The notes: a model not told the origin generated them from the sequence alone. Counted from the first letter of the stretch, positions 7,193 through 13,575 are shown. The stretch is DNA of 13,769 bases from CAYMYN01 sp964394665 (GCA_964394665.1 CAYMYN010000063.1:1-13769); one strand, 5' to 3'. Numbers and translations: made by a program.

Positions 7193-8458
7193 TCAGAAGA
7201 CGTAGCCCATCAGCAGGTTCCAGCGATCCGTGCCGTTGTCCCAGTCCTCGTAGTCGAGCTTGAAGACGATCGAGTCGATGGGCTGGTAGGAGACGCCGAA
7301 GGTCAGGATGTCGTTGTCGTTCGAGGCCCTCGAGCTGAAACCCGCGGGCACCGAGTCCTGGGTGTCGAGGGTCTCCCAGCGCACGAAGGGCGTGAACGAG
7401 GAACGCGAGCCCGGGGCCAGGTGCTGCAGCAGCTCGTAGCCGGCCTCGACGTACGCGCCGCGCAGGCGCTCGCCCACCGAGGCGTCGCCCGTCAGCCCGC
7501 GCGCGTCGTTGAGGCGCGCGACGTCGTCGAGCTCGGCCTGGGCGGCGAGGGCGCGCAGGCGCAGCCCGCGGTGGCGCCACTCGGCGTGCAGCTCGTAGAT
7601 CGACGTGCCGACATCGCCCAGGTCCTGGCCCTGGCCCGAGTCGCCGTAGTAGACCGAACCGCCGAGCGACAACCCGGGCGTGGCCTCGTAGTCGAGCCGA
7701 CCGACGACGGCCAGGTCCTCGGCCAGGGCGATGCTGCCCTTCTGCCGGCCGCCGCGCAGCCCCGAGGCGCTGAACCCGTCGGCGTCGAACCCGTTGACGA
7801 CGTAGGCCTTGTAGCTGAGCTCGCCCGTCTGGCCGAAGACCCCCACGCCGTTCTCGCGCCAGGTCGAGGGGATGATGCGGCGCTCGGTCTCGGGCCGCGC
7901 CGCGCTCAGGAAGGTCGTCGGTTCGTGCAGCTCGTTGATGAAGCCCATCGGCACGAGCAGGAGACCGGCGCGCAGGTTGAACTCCTCGCGTATCAGGCGG
8001 TCGAGGTAGGCGAACTCGACCGAGACGCTGCCCTCCTGGTCGGTCGCGGCGTGCTCGAACTCGATCTCGGAGTTGAACACCCAACGATCGTCGAACTTGT
8101 AGCCGAAGTAGGTGATCGCGCGCAGGAAGTCGACCGTGTCGCTGCCCTGGCCCTGGCGGTTGGTGTAGATCGCCTCGCCGTAGCCGCCGATCGAGAGGCC
8201 CTGGCTGGCCCCGTAGACCTTGGAGGCCGCCGGCCCGAGCCCGTAGCGGCTGCCGGTGATGGCCGGGAAGAGATCGCGCATCGTGCTGCGCTCGACTTCG
8301 ACGTCCAGGGCGTCGAGGCGCAGGCGCAGGTCCTGGTTCTCGCGTTCCAGGCGCTCGAGGCGCTGCTCGACGTCGTGGGGCTCCTGGGCGAACAGGGGCG
8401 CGCTGAGCAACGAGCAGCACGTCAGGAGTCGCAGGGGAGTGGGACGGAGGCGGTTCAT
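7193..8458 (-). CDS. Outer-membrane porin (OprP/O-like beta-barrel)
   Basis: This protein has 421 residues. Residues 1-24 form a signal peptide ending LFA before QEPHDVEQ. Residues ~27-58 are a heptad-like coiled coil (EQRLERLERENQDLRLRL), then a linker, then amphipathic strands to the C-terminus, ending NLLMGYVF; a terminal aromatic residue is the usual outer-membrane barrel signature. The segment PMGFINELHEPTTFLSA followed by RRIIPSTWRENGVGVFG (about 170-209) is the conserved pattern of the phosphate-selective porin O/P family. In such proteins the N-terminal coiled coil may trimerise or reach the peptidoglycan. Its ATG overlaps the apbE stop (ATGA, 8458-8455) and no Shine-Dalgarno is seen, so translation is probably coupled. 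In this operon it may pass a flavin-linked substrate or acceptor. Phosphate specificity should not be assumed. Confidence 0.87.
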   Translation of the reverse strand: MNRLRPTPLRLLTCCSLLSAPLFAQEPHDVEQRLERLERENQDLRLRLDALDVEVERSTMRDLFPAITGSRYGLGPAASKVYGASQGLSIGGYGEAIYTNRQGQGSDTVDFLRAITYFGYKFDDRWVFNSEIEFEHAATDQEGSVSVEFAYLDRLIREEFNLRAGLLLVPMGFINELHEPTTFLSAARPETERRIIPSTWRENGVGVFGQTGELSYKAYVVNGFDADGFSASGLRGGRQKGSIALAEDLAVVGRLDYEATPGLSLGGSVYYGDSGQGQDLGDVGTSIYELHAEWRHRGLRLRALAAQAELDDVARLNDARGLTGDASVGERLRGAYVEAGYELLQHLAPGSRSSFTPFVRWETLDTQDSVPAGFSSRASNDNDILTFGVSYQPIDSIVFKLDYEDWDNGTDRWNLLMGYVF

Positions 8459-9612
8459 CGTCTTGGGGTCGGCTGGGGCTGTGGATCGGAGGGGAGAACG
8501 AACACCTCGAGCTCGAGGCCGGGTTCGGAGCGGCGCACGAAGGCCGCGAAGGTCGGATCGGCGCGGGCGCGCAGGCGCTGGCCGTCCGGGTCGGGCTCGA
8601 GCACGAGCACGCCGATCCCGGGGTCGGCCGCCGCGCGCGCCAGGGCCTCCTCGGGGCCCAGGACGTAGAAGCCCGTCGAGAGCATGTCGGCCCGCGTCGC
8701 ATCCGGAGCCCAGACCGTGAGGCTGCCGAAGTCGGCCGCGGGTTCGCCGCTGCGCGGATCCAGGATGTGACCCACGCGCACGCCCCCGACGACGAGACCG
8801 CGCTCGCCGTTGCCCGAGGTGGCGAGCGATCCGCCGCGCAGGGCGAGCTCGAGCACCTGCCGTTCGTTCCGTTCGGGATGGCGCACGTAGACCGCGTAGG
8901 GCCGCGCCGCGTCGAGCAGCGCCACCTGTCCGCCGAGGTCGAACGACGCGCGGATCGCACCCGCGTCGCGCGCGCGGCGCAGCGCCCCGTCGAGGCCGCG
9001 GCCCTTGCCGAAACCGCCCTCCTCGAGCACCAGGTTCGCGTGGGTGCGGCGGACGGCCGTCCCCTCGAAGCGCAACGCGGCGAAGCCGTCGGGGACGCGG
9101 GCGGCGCGGCGCGCCTCGGGCCCGGGCAACTCGCCCCCGCGGCGCAGCCCGAAGGCCTCGACCAGCGCCCCCAGCGCGGGGTCGAAGGCGCCGCCGGTCT
9201 CCTCGAAGCCGCGGCGCGCGGCGCGCAGGTCCGCCAGCAGCTCGGCCGAGGGCTCGAAGGTCTCCCCCAGCGGCGCGCGGTTCAGGCGCGCCAGCTCGGA
9301 GTCCGCGCGCCAGGTGGAGAGGCGCGCCTCGGTCTCCTCCAGGGCCCGCACCGCGGCCTCGCTGGCGTGCAGGGCGATGCGCCGCGTGGGGGCCTCGACG
9401 GCGAGCTCGAGCGACGTGCCCATGCAGGCCAGGCGCCGCTCGACCCGCTCCAGCGGGGCCTCCCCCGCCGCGGCAGGCCCCTGTCCCGGGGCGGCGGACG
9501 CGCCGTTCGCCAGCGGCGCGAGGGCCGCGAGCCACACCGCCCACGGGCGGGAGGGGCGCGGCGCGGGGCCCGCTGCGGGGCGCGGGGCGACGGGTGGGTC
9601 GGTGCGATCCAT
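8455..9612 (-). CDS. apbE: FAD:protein FMN transferase (flavinyltransferase)
   Basis: ApbE transfers FMN from FAD to a Thr of FMN-binding-domain proteins; the expected substrate is T171 of the protein encoded two genes downstream. From ATG 9612 the product has 385 residues. A Pro-rich n-region and hydrophobic stretch (WAVWLAALAPLANGASA, 24-40) act as a signal peptide, so the enzyme is periplasmic. Family motifs in order: MGTS 64-67, RLSTWRADSELARLN 97-111, GGAFDPALGALVEAFG 140-155, GKGRGLD 202-208, DLGG 225-228, ATSGNGER 264-271, HILDPRSGEP 282-291, and APDATRADMLST 302-313, which carries the Mg-binding Asp and the C-terminal Thr. All catalytic motifs appear intact. The frame stays open upstream to 9945 through the poly-C tract, but that part has no ApbE similarity and the signal peptide fixes the start. 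It is the first gene of a four-gene operon. Confidence 0.94.
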   Translation of the reverse strand: MDRTDPPVAPRPAAGPAPRPSRPWAVWLAALAPLANGASAAPGQGPAAAGEAPLERVERRLACMGTSLELAVEAPTRRIALHASEAAVRALEETEARLSTWRADSELARLNRAPLGETFEPSAELLADLRAARRGFEETGGAFDPALGALVEAFGLRRGGELPGPEARRAARVPDGFAALRFEGTAVRRTHANLVLEEGGFGKGRGLDGALRRARDAGAIRASFDLGGQVALLDAARPYAVYVRHPERNERQVLELALRGGSLATSGNGERGLVVGGVRVGHILDPRSGEPAADFGSLTVWAPDATRADMLSTGFYVLGPEEALARAAADPGIGVLVLEPDPDGQRLRARADPTFAAFVRRSEPGLELEVFVLPSDPQPQPTPRR

Positions 9613-9638
9613 GGCGGGCGGGTCGGAGCCAGGCCCGA

Positions 9639-9668
9639 ACTCTACATGAGATCGCGTCTCAAGATCAA
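9639..9668 (-). promoter_or_regulatory. Putative promoter of the apbE-porin-FMN-cytochrome operon
   Basis: On the minus strand TTGATC (9668-9663) and TAGAGT (9644-9639) are separated by 18 nt; each matches the sigma70 consensus at 4 of 6 positions. The start of transcription would fall near 9632, about 20 nt before the apbE ATG. The spacer is filled by a palindrome at 9647-9661. Confidence 0.4.
9647..9661. promoter_or_regulatory. TGAGA-N5-TCTCA palindrome, possible operator
   Basis: TGAGATCGCGTCTCA is a 15-bp imperfect palindrome with 5-bp perfect arms, laid out like a 7-1-7 Fur-family box. It lies between the putative -35 and -10 of the apbE operon, a placement typical of a repressor site. 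It is not close to the E. coli Fur consensus, so the regulator is unknown. Confidence 0.35.
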
Positions 9669-9746
9669 CACCTTGACCGCTTCCGCCCAAACCCCGGCCC
9701 GATTCCGGGAGAAGTCCCGCCGACCCCGAGCCCTTGCAACCCATTG

Positions 9747-9787
9747 CCCCCCCCCCCCCCCCCCCCCGGGGCGGGCCGCCCCCCCCC
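9747..9787. repeat. C21 homopolymer plus flanking G/C runs
   Basis: There is a run of 21 C at 9747-9767, then GGGGCGGGCCG and a second run of 9 C at 9779-9787. The minus strand therefore has long G runs able to form a G-quadruplex. It lies in the 200-bp gap (9613-9812) between the lipid A kinase-like gene and apbE, 135 bp upstream of the apbE ATG. Such a run may vary in length during replication or may be a sequencing or assembly error. Confidence 0.9.
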
Positions 9788-9805
9788 GCGACGGGACCCC
9801 CTCGA

Positions 9806-9823
9806 CGGGCTGCTAGCAGCCCG
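9806..9823 (-). terminator. Perfect 18-bp palindrome over the stop codon of the WaaP/KdkA-like gene
   Basis: CGGGCTGCTAGCAGCCCG reads the same on both strands. In RNA it would form a 7-bp stem with a CTAG loop that contains the TAG stop. It may end or protect the kptA-kinase transcript. No T-tract follows. Confidence 0.4.
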
Positions 9824-10721
9824 GGGACCGCGATTCGCGCGGGTCCCGACGCCGGCCGAAGCGGCGCTCGAGACCGCCCCCCAGGGCGTGCAGCCAGGCC
9901 CAGCGATCGACCCGGGCGCGGACCGCGCGCCACTCGTCCTTCCAAGCCTCGCCGGCGTAGGCGCGCAGGAAGCGCAGGTGATCGGCGCGCGAGAGCGCCG
10001 GACCGTGGCGGCGCTCGCCGCGCTCGACGTGCCGCAGCAGGCGCGCGAGGTTGGCGCGTCGGGCCGGGGTCGACAGCTCGGGGCGCAGGCGCGAACGATC
10101 GAGGTCGAGGATCCAGGCCGGCCCCCCCTGCCCCGCGACCGGGACGAGCAGGTTGTTGGCGTTGAGATCCGCGTGCTCGAGCCCGGCGGCGTGCAGCGCG
10201 CGGACCGCGGATCCAGCCGCGATCAACGCGCGTCGCAGGTCGGCGGGCGGAACCGCGCCGCGCCGCGCGCGCGCCAGCACCTCACCCAGGTCGACGGCGC
10301 CCGGCACGCGGCGCGTGACCAGGTCGAGGCGCCAACCGAAGGGGAACAGGGGCCGGGCGCGGGCGGCGACGACCTCCGGCGTGGCAACTCCGCGCGCGCG
10401 CAGCGCCTCGGCGAGCGCGAGTTCCTCGAACGGCCGCTCCGCGCGCAGGTAGCGCCTGCCGGTGAGCCAACGCGCCAGGCCCCCGTGGGTGAAGCGCCGC
10501 ACCAACAACCGCTCGCCCCCCCACTCCAGCGCCGCCAGGGGCCGACGGCCGGCGACGTCGCTCTCCACCAGCGGCCCGTCCGCGTCGGGTCCGAAGCCGA
10601 AGTCGCTGAGGAGCGCGGCGAGGTCGCGGCGCACCGCAAGCAGGGAGCCACGACCCCGGCGCAGGACGAAGTTCGGGGGCAGGGCGCCGAGGCGCGCCTC
10701 GAGTCCCCCCTCCCCGGTCAC
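9813..10721 (-). CDS. Lipopolysaccharide kinase family protein (Kdo kinase/WaaP-like)
   Basis: This protein has 302 residues and belongs to the protein-kinase-like Kdo/WaaP family, which phosphorylates inner-core sugars of LPS on the cytoplasmic face. Visible family features are VRRFTHGGLARWLTGRRYL (74-92), the F.EL helix ERPFEELALAEALRARGV (95-112), the catalytic loop HADLNANNLLV (183-193; D185, N190), and the metal-binding ILDLDRSRLR (204-213, in place of DFG). The RRFTHGG and DLNANN segments resemble KdkA (3-deoxy-D-manno-octulosonate kinase) most. The product is soluble, as expected. The start is GTG 10721, overlapping the stop of the upstream gene by 4 nt (GTGA), so translation is coupled. 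No other LPS gene is nearby. The family is clear; the exact acceptor sugar is not. Confidence 0.87.
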   Translation of the reverse strand: MTGEGGLEARLGALPPNFVLRRGRGSLLAVRRDLAALLSDFGFGPDADGPLVESDVAGRRPLAALEWGGERLLVRRFTHGGLARWLTGRRYLRAERPFEELALAEALRARGVATPEVVAARARPLFPFGWRLDLVTRRVPGAVDLGEVLARARRGAVPPADLRRALIAAGSAVRALHAAGLEHADLNANNLLVPVAGQGGPAWILDLDRSRLRPELSTPARRANLARLLRHVERGERRHGPALSRADHLRFLRAYAGEAWKDEWRAVRARVDRWAWLHALGGGLERRFGRRRDPRESRSPGC

Positions 10722-11839
10722 AGGATCCCGGCGCCGAAGGAATCCCCCGCGGGCCGCGGGGGCGGCTCGGGCGCGGAGCGCGCCGGGGGCGGCGGGCTGG
10801 CCGGGGGCTCGGGGGCGGGACGGCGGACCGGGGCCGGTTCCTCGAAGATCCCCAGGCCGAAGCCGCCCGATTCGTTGCGCGCCGGAGCGGGGGCGGTGGG
10901 TTGGGGGGCCGGCTTGGCCTCCGGTCGGGGGCCGGGGGCGGGCTCGCGCCGCTCGACGCGGTCCGGGGTACGCGGCCGCTCCGGGCCGCGGTCGGACTCG
11001 TGCGACGGGCCGCGACCGGGCGCCGGGCTGCGTTCCGGCGGCGGCCGGCGTTCGGCACGCGCGGCCGGTTCGGGGCGCGCGCTGGGTTCGGCGCGCTCGG
11101 GGCGCGCGCTGGGTTCGGCGCGCTCGGAGCGCGCGGCGGGCTCGGGGCGGCGGGCCGGCTCGCGGTCCCGGCCTCGGTCGCGATCGCGGTCGCGATCGCG
11201 ATCGCGGCCCCGATCCCGTCCGCCGCGCCCCTGGGGGCGCTCCGGCTCACCGCGGCGCGGGCCGCGCGGCGCGGGCGTCTCTCCGTCGTGACGCTCCTCG
11301 AAGACCGCGATGAACTCGGTCGGGATCGGGTCGGCCAGGTAGAGCGCGCGGCGGTCGTAGAAGTTGACGCCCTCTTCCCACGCGTCGAGGGCCTGGATCT
11401 CGAGCACCGTGTAGTCCCGCGCCAAGCGGCGGCCGGTCTCGAGCGCATCCTCCGGCGTCAGGGCCAGGTGCAGGAAGCGCCGCCGTCCCCCGCGGAGGCC
11501 GAAGCGCAGGGCGCGCTCCGCGTCGGGACTGGCGACCCCCAGGTAGAGCACCTCCGGCGGCTTGCCCGGCGGGCCCGGATCGACGTCGATCGAGTGGCCG
11601 TACCAGGCCCGGATGCGCCCGTCGCGCACCTCGTAGCGCTCGCGATCGCCGCCCTCGACGGCGTCCAGGACGTCCTCTTCCTCGATCGACTCCCCCAGGC
11701 GTTCCTCGAGCGCGCGCAGGACCTCGTCGAGCTCGGCGTAGCCCTGGGGGTCGAGCTCGATCCCGAACTCGTCCGGCTTGTGCCGGAGCATGTAGGCCAA
11801 GGAACGCGTGATCCGCTCGATCAGGGAGGGTTGCATCAT
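10718..11839 (-). CDS. kptA: RNA 2'-phosphotransferase (Tpt1/KptA family) with long disordered C-terminal tail
   Basis: KptA/Tpt1 removes an internal RNA 2'-phosphate using NAD+. From ATG 11839 the product has 373 residues, and residues 1-182 cover the whole family. Residues 12-20 (RSLAYMLRH) hold the catalytic Arg-His (R19, H20), followed by GYAELDEVLRAL, then IRAWYGHSIDV (76-86; R77, H82), then GLRGGRRRFLHLALTPEDALETGRR (H124), and VLEIQAL...GVNFYDRRALYLADPIPTEFIA. The usual LYHGT motif reads LYLGV (98-102): its His is Leu100 and its Thr is Val. Residues 183-373 form a disordered Arg/Asp then Pro/Ala/Glu/Arg-rich tail with two FGxGI motifs (327-331 and the C-terminus 368-372). The start is uncertain: ATG 11836 and ATG 11866 are alternatives and none has a Shine-Dalgarno. 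It overlaps the downstream LPS-kinase-like gene (GTGA). Confidence 0.85.
   Translation of the reverse strand: MMQPSLIERITRSLAYMLRHKPDEFGIELDPQGYAELDEVLRALEERLGESIEEEDVLDAVEGGDRERYEVRDGRIRAWYGHSIDVDPGPPGKPPEVLYLGVASPDAERALRFGLRGGRRRFLHLALTPEDALETGRRLARDYTVLEIQALDAWEEGVNFYDRRALYLADPIPTEFIAVFEERHDGETPAPRGPRRGEPERPQGRGGRDRGRDRDRDRDRDRGRDREPARRPEPAARSERAEPSARPERAEPSARPEPAARAERRPPPERSPAPGRGPSHESDRGPERPRTPDRVERREPAPGPRPEAKPAPQPTAPAPARNESGGFGLGIFEEPAPVRRPAPEPPASPPPPARSAPEPPPRPAGDSFGAGIL
11074..11127. repeat. 27-bp tandem repeat, two perfect copies, in the kptA tail
   Basis: Bases 11074-11100 are repeated exactly at 11101-11127, with degenerate copies on both sides (about 11047-11154). Each unit encodes ERAEPSARP-type nonapeptides on the minus strand. 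In-frame expansion would lengthen the tail without a frameshift. Confidence 0.85.
11159..11221. repeat. Arg-Asp dipeptide repeat region in the kptA tail
   Basis: Iterated cgatcg/cggtcg hexamers (densest at 11175-11207) encode alternating Arg-Asp with a few Gly (tail residues 207-227, e.g. RDRGRDRDRDRDRDRG). RD-rich segments are often RNA-binding or phase-separating. Here the meaning is inferred only from composition. Confidence 0.85.
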
Positions 11840-11895
11840 GGGGTGGCGTGGACGTGCGCGAGCCATCGGCGTCGCCCGGGGCGCCGCGGTGCGTT

Positions 11896-11922
11896 GCCCC
11901 GCCGCCGGGGCGGGAATCCCGC
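11896..11922 (-). promoter_or_regulatory. Structured 5' leader of the kptA-like gene
   Basis: Two adjacent hairpins can form in the region between the predicted transcript start (~11945) and the ATG: GCCCCG/CGGGGC (11896-11901 with 11906-11911) and GCGGG/CCCGC around AAT (11910-11914 with 11918-11922). They cannot both be complete. They could shape translation of kptA or end the upstream symporter transcript. Support is weak in such GC-rich DNA. Confidence 0.25.
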
Positions 11923-11951
11923 GGGCGCCAGTGCCGGGGCGAGCGGCGCGG

Positions 11952-11984
11952 ATTGTAGCCACGCTCCCCCGATCCCTCCACCGC
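11952..11984 (-). promoter_or_regulatory. Putative kptA promoter (GCGGTGG-N20-TACAAT)
   Basis: TACAAT (11957-11952) matches the -10 consensus at 5 of 6 positions. GCGGTGG (11984-11978) lies 20 nt upstream, exactly as before cysS and the symporter gene. The transcript would start near 11945, leaving a leader of about 80-105 nt. It lies in the 170-bp gap (11840-12009) between kptA and the symporter stop. Confidence 0.5.
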
Positions 11985-11999
11985 CCGCGGACGCGGCCC

Positions 12000-12011
12000 G
12001 AGCGCGCGCTC
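12000..12011 (-). terminator. GC palindrome at the symporter stop
   Basis: GAGCGCGCGCTC is a perfect 12-bp palindrome that overlaps the symporter TGA (12012-12010). It could form a small hairpin. There is no T-tract, so this is only a candidate mRNA-end structure. Confidence 0.25.
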
Positions 12012-13575
12012 AAGGCCCGCCGGCGACCCCGGGCGCCGGCTCCTCGCCGGCCTCCAGGGGCCCGATCTCGCCCTCGCTGCGGGCGATGATGGCCGCGCCG
12101 CAGGAGTCGGACCAGACGTTGACCACCGTCCGCAGCATGTCGAGGGGCCGGTCGACCGCCAGGAGCAGCGCGGCCCCCTCCACCGGCAGCTCGAGGGCCG
12201 AGAGGATCGTCAGCATCATCACCAGGCCGGCCGAGGGGATGCCCGCCGCGCCGATGCTGGCGAGCAGCGCGAGCAGCACGATCATGGCTTGCTGCGCCGC
12301 GCTGAGGTCGATCCCACCGGGCAACGAGGCGTAGTACTGCGCCAGGAAGATGACCCCGATGCACTCGTACAGCGCCGTGCCATCCATGTTGATGGTGGCG
12401 CCCAGCGGCAAGGTGAAGGAGGTGACCTTGTTGCTGACCCGACCGCGGTGCTCGACCGTGCGCAGCGTGACCGGCAGGGTCATGCTCGAGGAGCTGGTGC
12501 TGAAGGCGGTCAGGATCGCCGGCGACATCGCCTTGGCCCAGCGCAGCGGGGAGATCCGGCCCACGAAGCGCAGCAACAGGGGGAGGGTCACGCCGGCGTG
12601 GATCAGCAGCGCGACCGTCACCACGACCATGTAGAGCAGCAGCGGCTTGAAGACGCCGAAGCCCGTGCTCCCCACGACCTGCACGAGGAGCGCGAACACG
12701 CCATAGGGCAGGAGCGCGAGCACGCCCTGCGCCATCGTCATCATCACCTCGAAGAAGCTCTCGGCGATCTCCTTGAGCCGCTCCCCGTGGGGCGCCGCGG
12801 TGCGCGTGATCGAGTAGCCCAGCAGCAGGGCGAAGAAGATGATCTGCAACATCGCGGCGTTGTCGCCCATGGCCGCCACGATGTTGTCCGGCACCATGCG
12901 GCGCAGGATGTCGATGAAGTTCTCGTTCGTGCCGCCGACGGTCGCGTCGGGGGCCAGGCCCAGGCGCGCGCCGCGGCCGGGCTGGATCAGGTTGACCAGC
13001 ACCTGCCCGACCAGGATCGCGAGCAGGCTGGTCGTGACGTAGTAACCGAAGGTCTTGCCGCCCAGGCGGCGCAGGTCCTTCATCGAACCGATGCCGGCCA
13101 CGCCGCTCACGATCGAGCTCATGACCAGCGGCACGATCAGCATCTTCAGCAACGCCAGGAAGATGCCGCCGAGGAACTCGAAGGGCGCCAGCAGGCGCGC
13201 GCGGCCCGCGTCGGGGCGCATCCCGAGGGTCAGGGGCGTCGGCTCACGGCCGGCCGCCCCCTCGGCGCGGGGCGCGAACCACAGCACGTCGCCGTTGCTC
13301 GCCGCCGCGAGGACCGCGTCCAGATCGGCCGGCTGCGCGAGCCCCACGCGGCGCTCGTCCGGACCGCCGCGGTCGACCCACACGGCCTCGTACACCCGGC
13401 CGCGCACCAGGCCCGAGCGCCGGGCGGGGCCCTCCGCCGAGACCAGCTCGAGGCCGCCCTCCGCGCTGGCGAAGGTCCCCCCGCTGAACGCCGGAGCCTC
13501 GACGAAGGCTTGCAGCGCGAGCCCCACGAGGACGCCCGCGAGCATCCAGGCGAGGACCTTCCAGTGGAAGCCCAT
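12010..13575 (-). CDS. DAACS-family (Glu/Asp-type) cation symporter with PDZ-like loop insertion
   Basis: This inner-membrane secondary transporter of the GltP/GltPh/EAAT family has 521 residues from ATG 13575. TM1 is 5-24 and TM2 starts near 131 (LLAPFEFLGGIFLALLKMLIVPLVMSS). HP1 is Ser-rich (AFSTSSSSMTLPVT, 357-370), TM7 carries NMDGTAL (396-402), HP2 carries GIPSAGLVMM (445-454), and TM8 is DRPLDMLRTVVNVWSD (475-490). By alignment to GltPh, D475, D479, R482, T483, N486 and D490 match D390, D394, R397, T398, N401 and D405. This argues for an acidic amino acid rather than a C4-dicarboxylate substrate, with Na+ or H+ coupling. Residues ~25-128 are an unusual PDZ-like periplasmic insertion. 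An upstream GTG (13638) would add a 21-residue basic extension; ATG 13575, just before TM1, is preferred. No Shine-Dalgarno is seen. Confidence 0.93.
   Translation of the reverse strand: MGFHWKVLAWMLAGVLVGLALQAFVEAPAFSGGTFASAEGGLELVSAEGPARRSGLVRGRVYEAVWVDRGGPDERRVGLAQPADLDAVLAAASNGDVLWFAPRAEGAAGREPTPLTLGMRPDAGRARLLAPFEFLGGIFLALLKMLIVPLVMSSIVSGVAGIGSMKDLRRLGGKTFGYYVTTSLLAILVGQVLVNLIQPGRGARLGLAPDATVGGTNENFIDILRRMVPDNIVAAMGDNAAMLQIIFFALLLGYSITRTAAPHGERLKEIAESFFEVMMTMAQGVLALLPYGVFALLVQVVGSTGFGVFKPLLLYMVVVTVALLIHAGVTLPLLLRFVGRISPLRWAKAMSPAILTAFSTSSSSMTLPVTLRTVEHRGRVSNKVTSFTLPLGATINMDGTALYECIGVIFLAQYYASLPGGIDLSAAQQAMIVLLALLASIGAAGIPSAGLVMMLTILSALELPVEGAALLLAVDRPLDMLRTVVNVWSDSCGAAIIARSEGEIGPLEAGEEPAPGVAGGP

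Noticed and set aside
6012..8960. Very long minus-strand open frame through the porin and FMN-protein genes
   Set aside because: Only its end (6554-6012) looks like a real protein with TM helices. The rest is an Arg/Pro/Ala-rich frame shadow of the porin, FMN-protein and apbE genes caused by high GC.
9613..9945. N-terminal extension of apbE upstream of ATG 9612
   Set aside because: It runs through the poly-C tract, has Gly/Pro/Arg filler with no family similarity, and would bury the signal peptide inside the protein.
11047..11221. CRISPR-like spaced repeats
   Set aside because: The repeats are contiguous tandem units in frame with a coding tail; there are no unique spacers.
10723..11313. 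Plus-strand frames over the kptA tail repeats
   Set aside because: They are Arg/Gly/Ala-rich shadows of the repetitive minus-strand coding sequence. Their length comes from the repeats and GC bias.
11867..12364. N-terminal extension of the kptA-like gene into the symporter gene
   Set aside because: It is antisense-like sequence of low complexity on the same strand as the symporter in another frame. The KptA fold begins at MMQPSLIERI.
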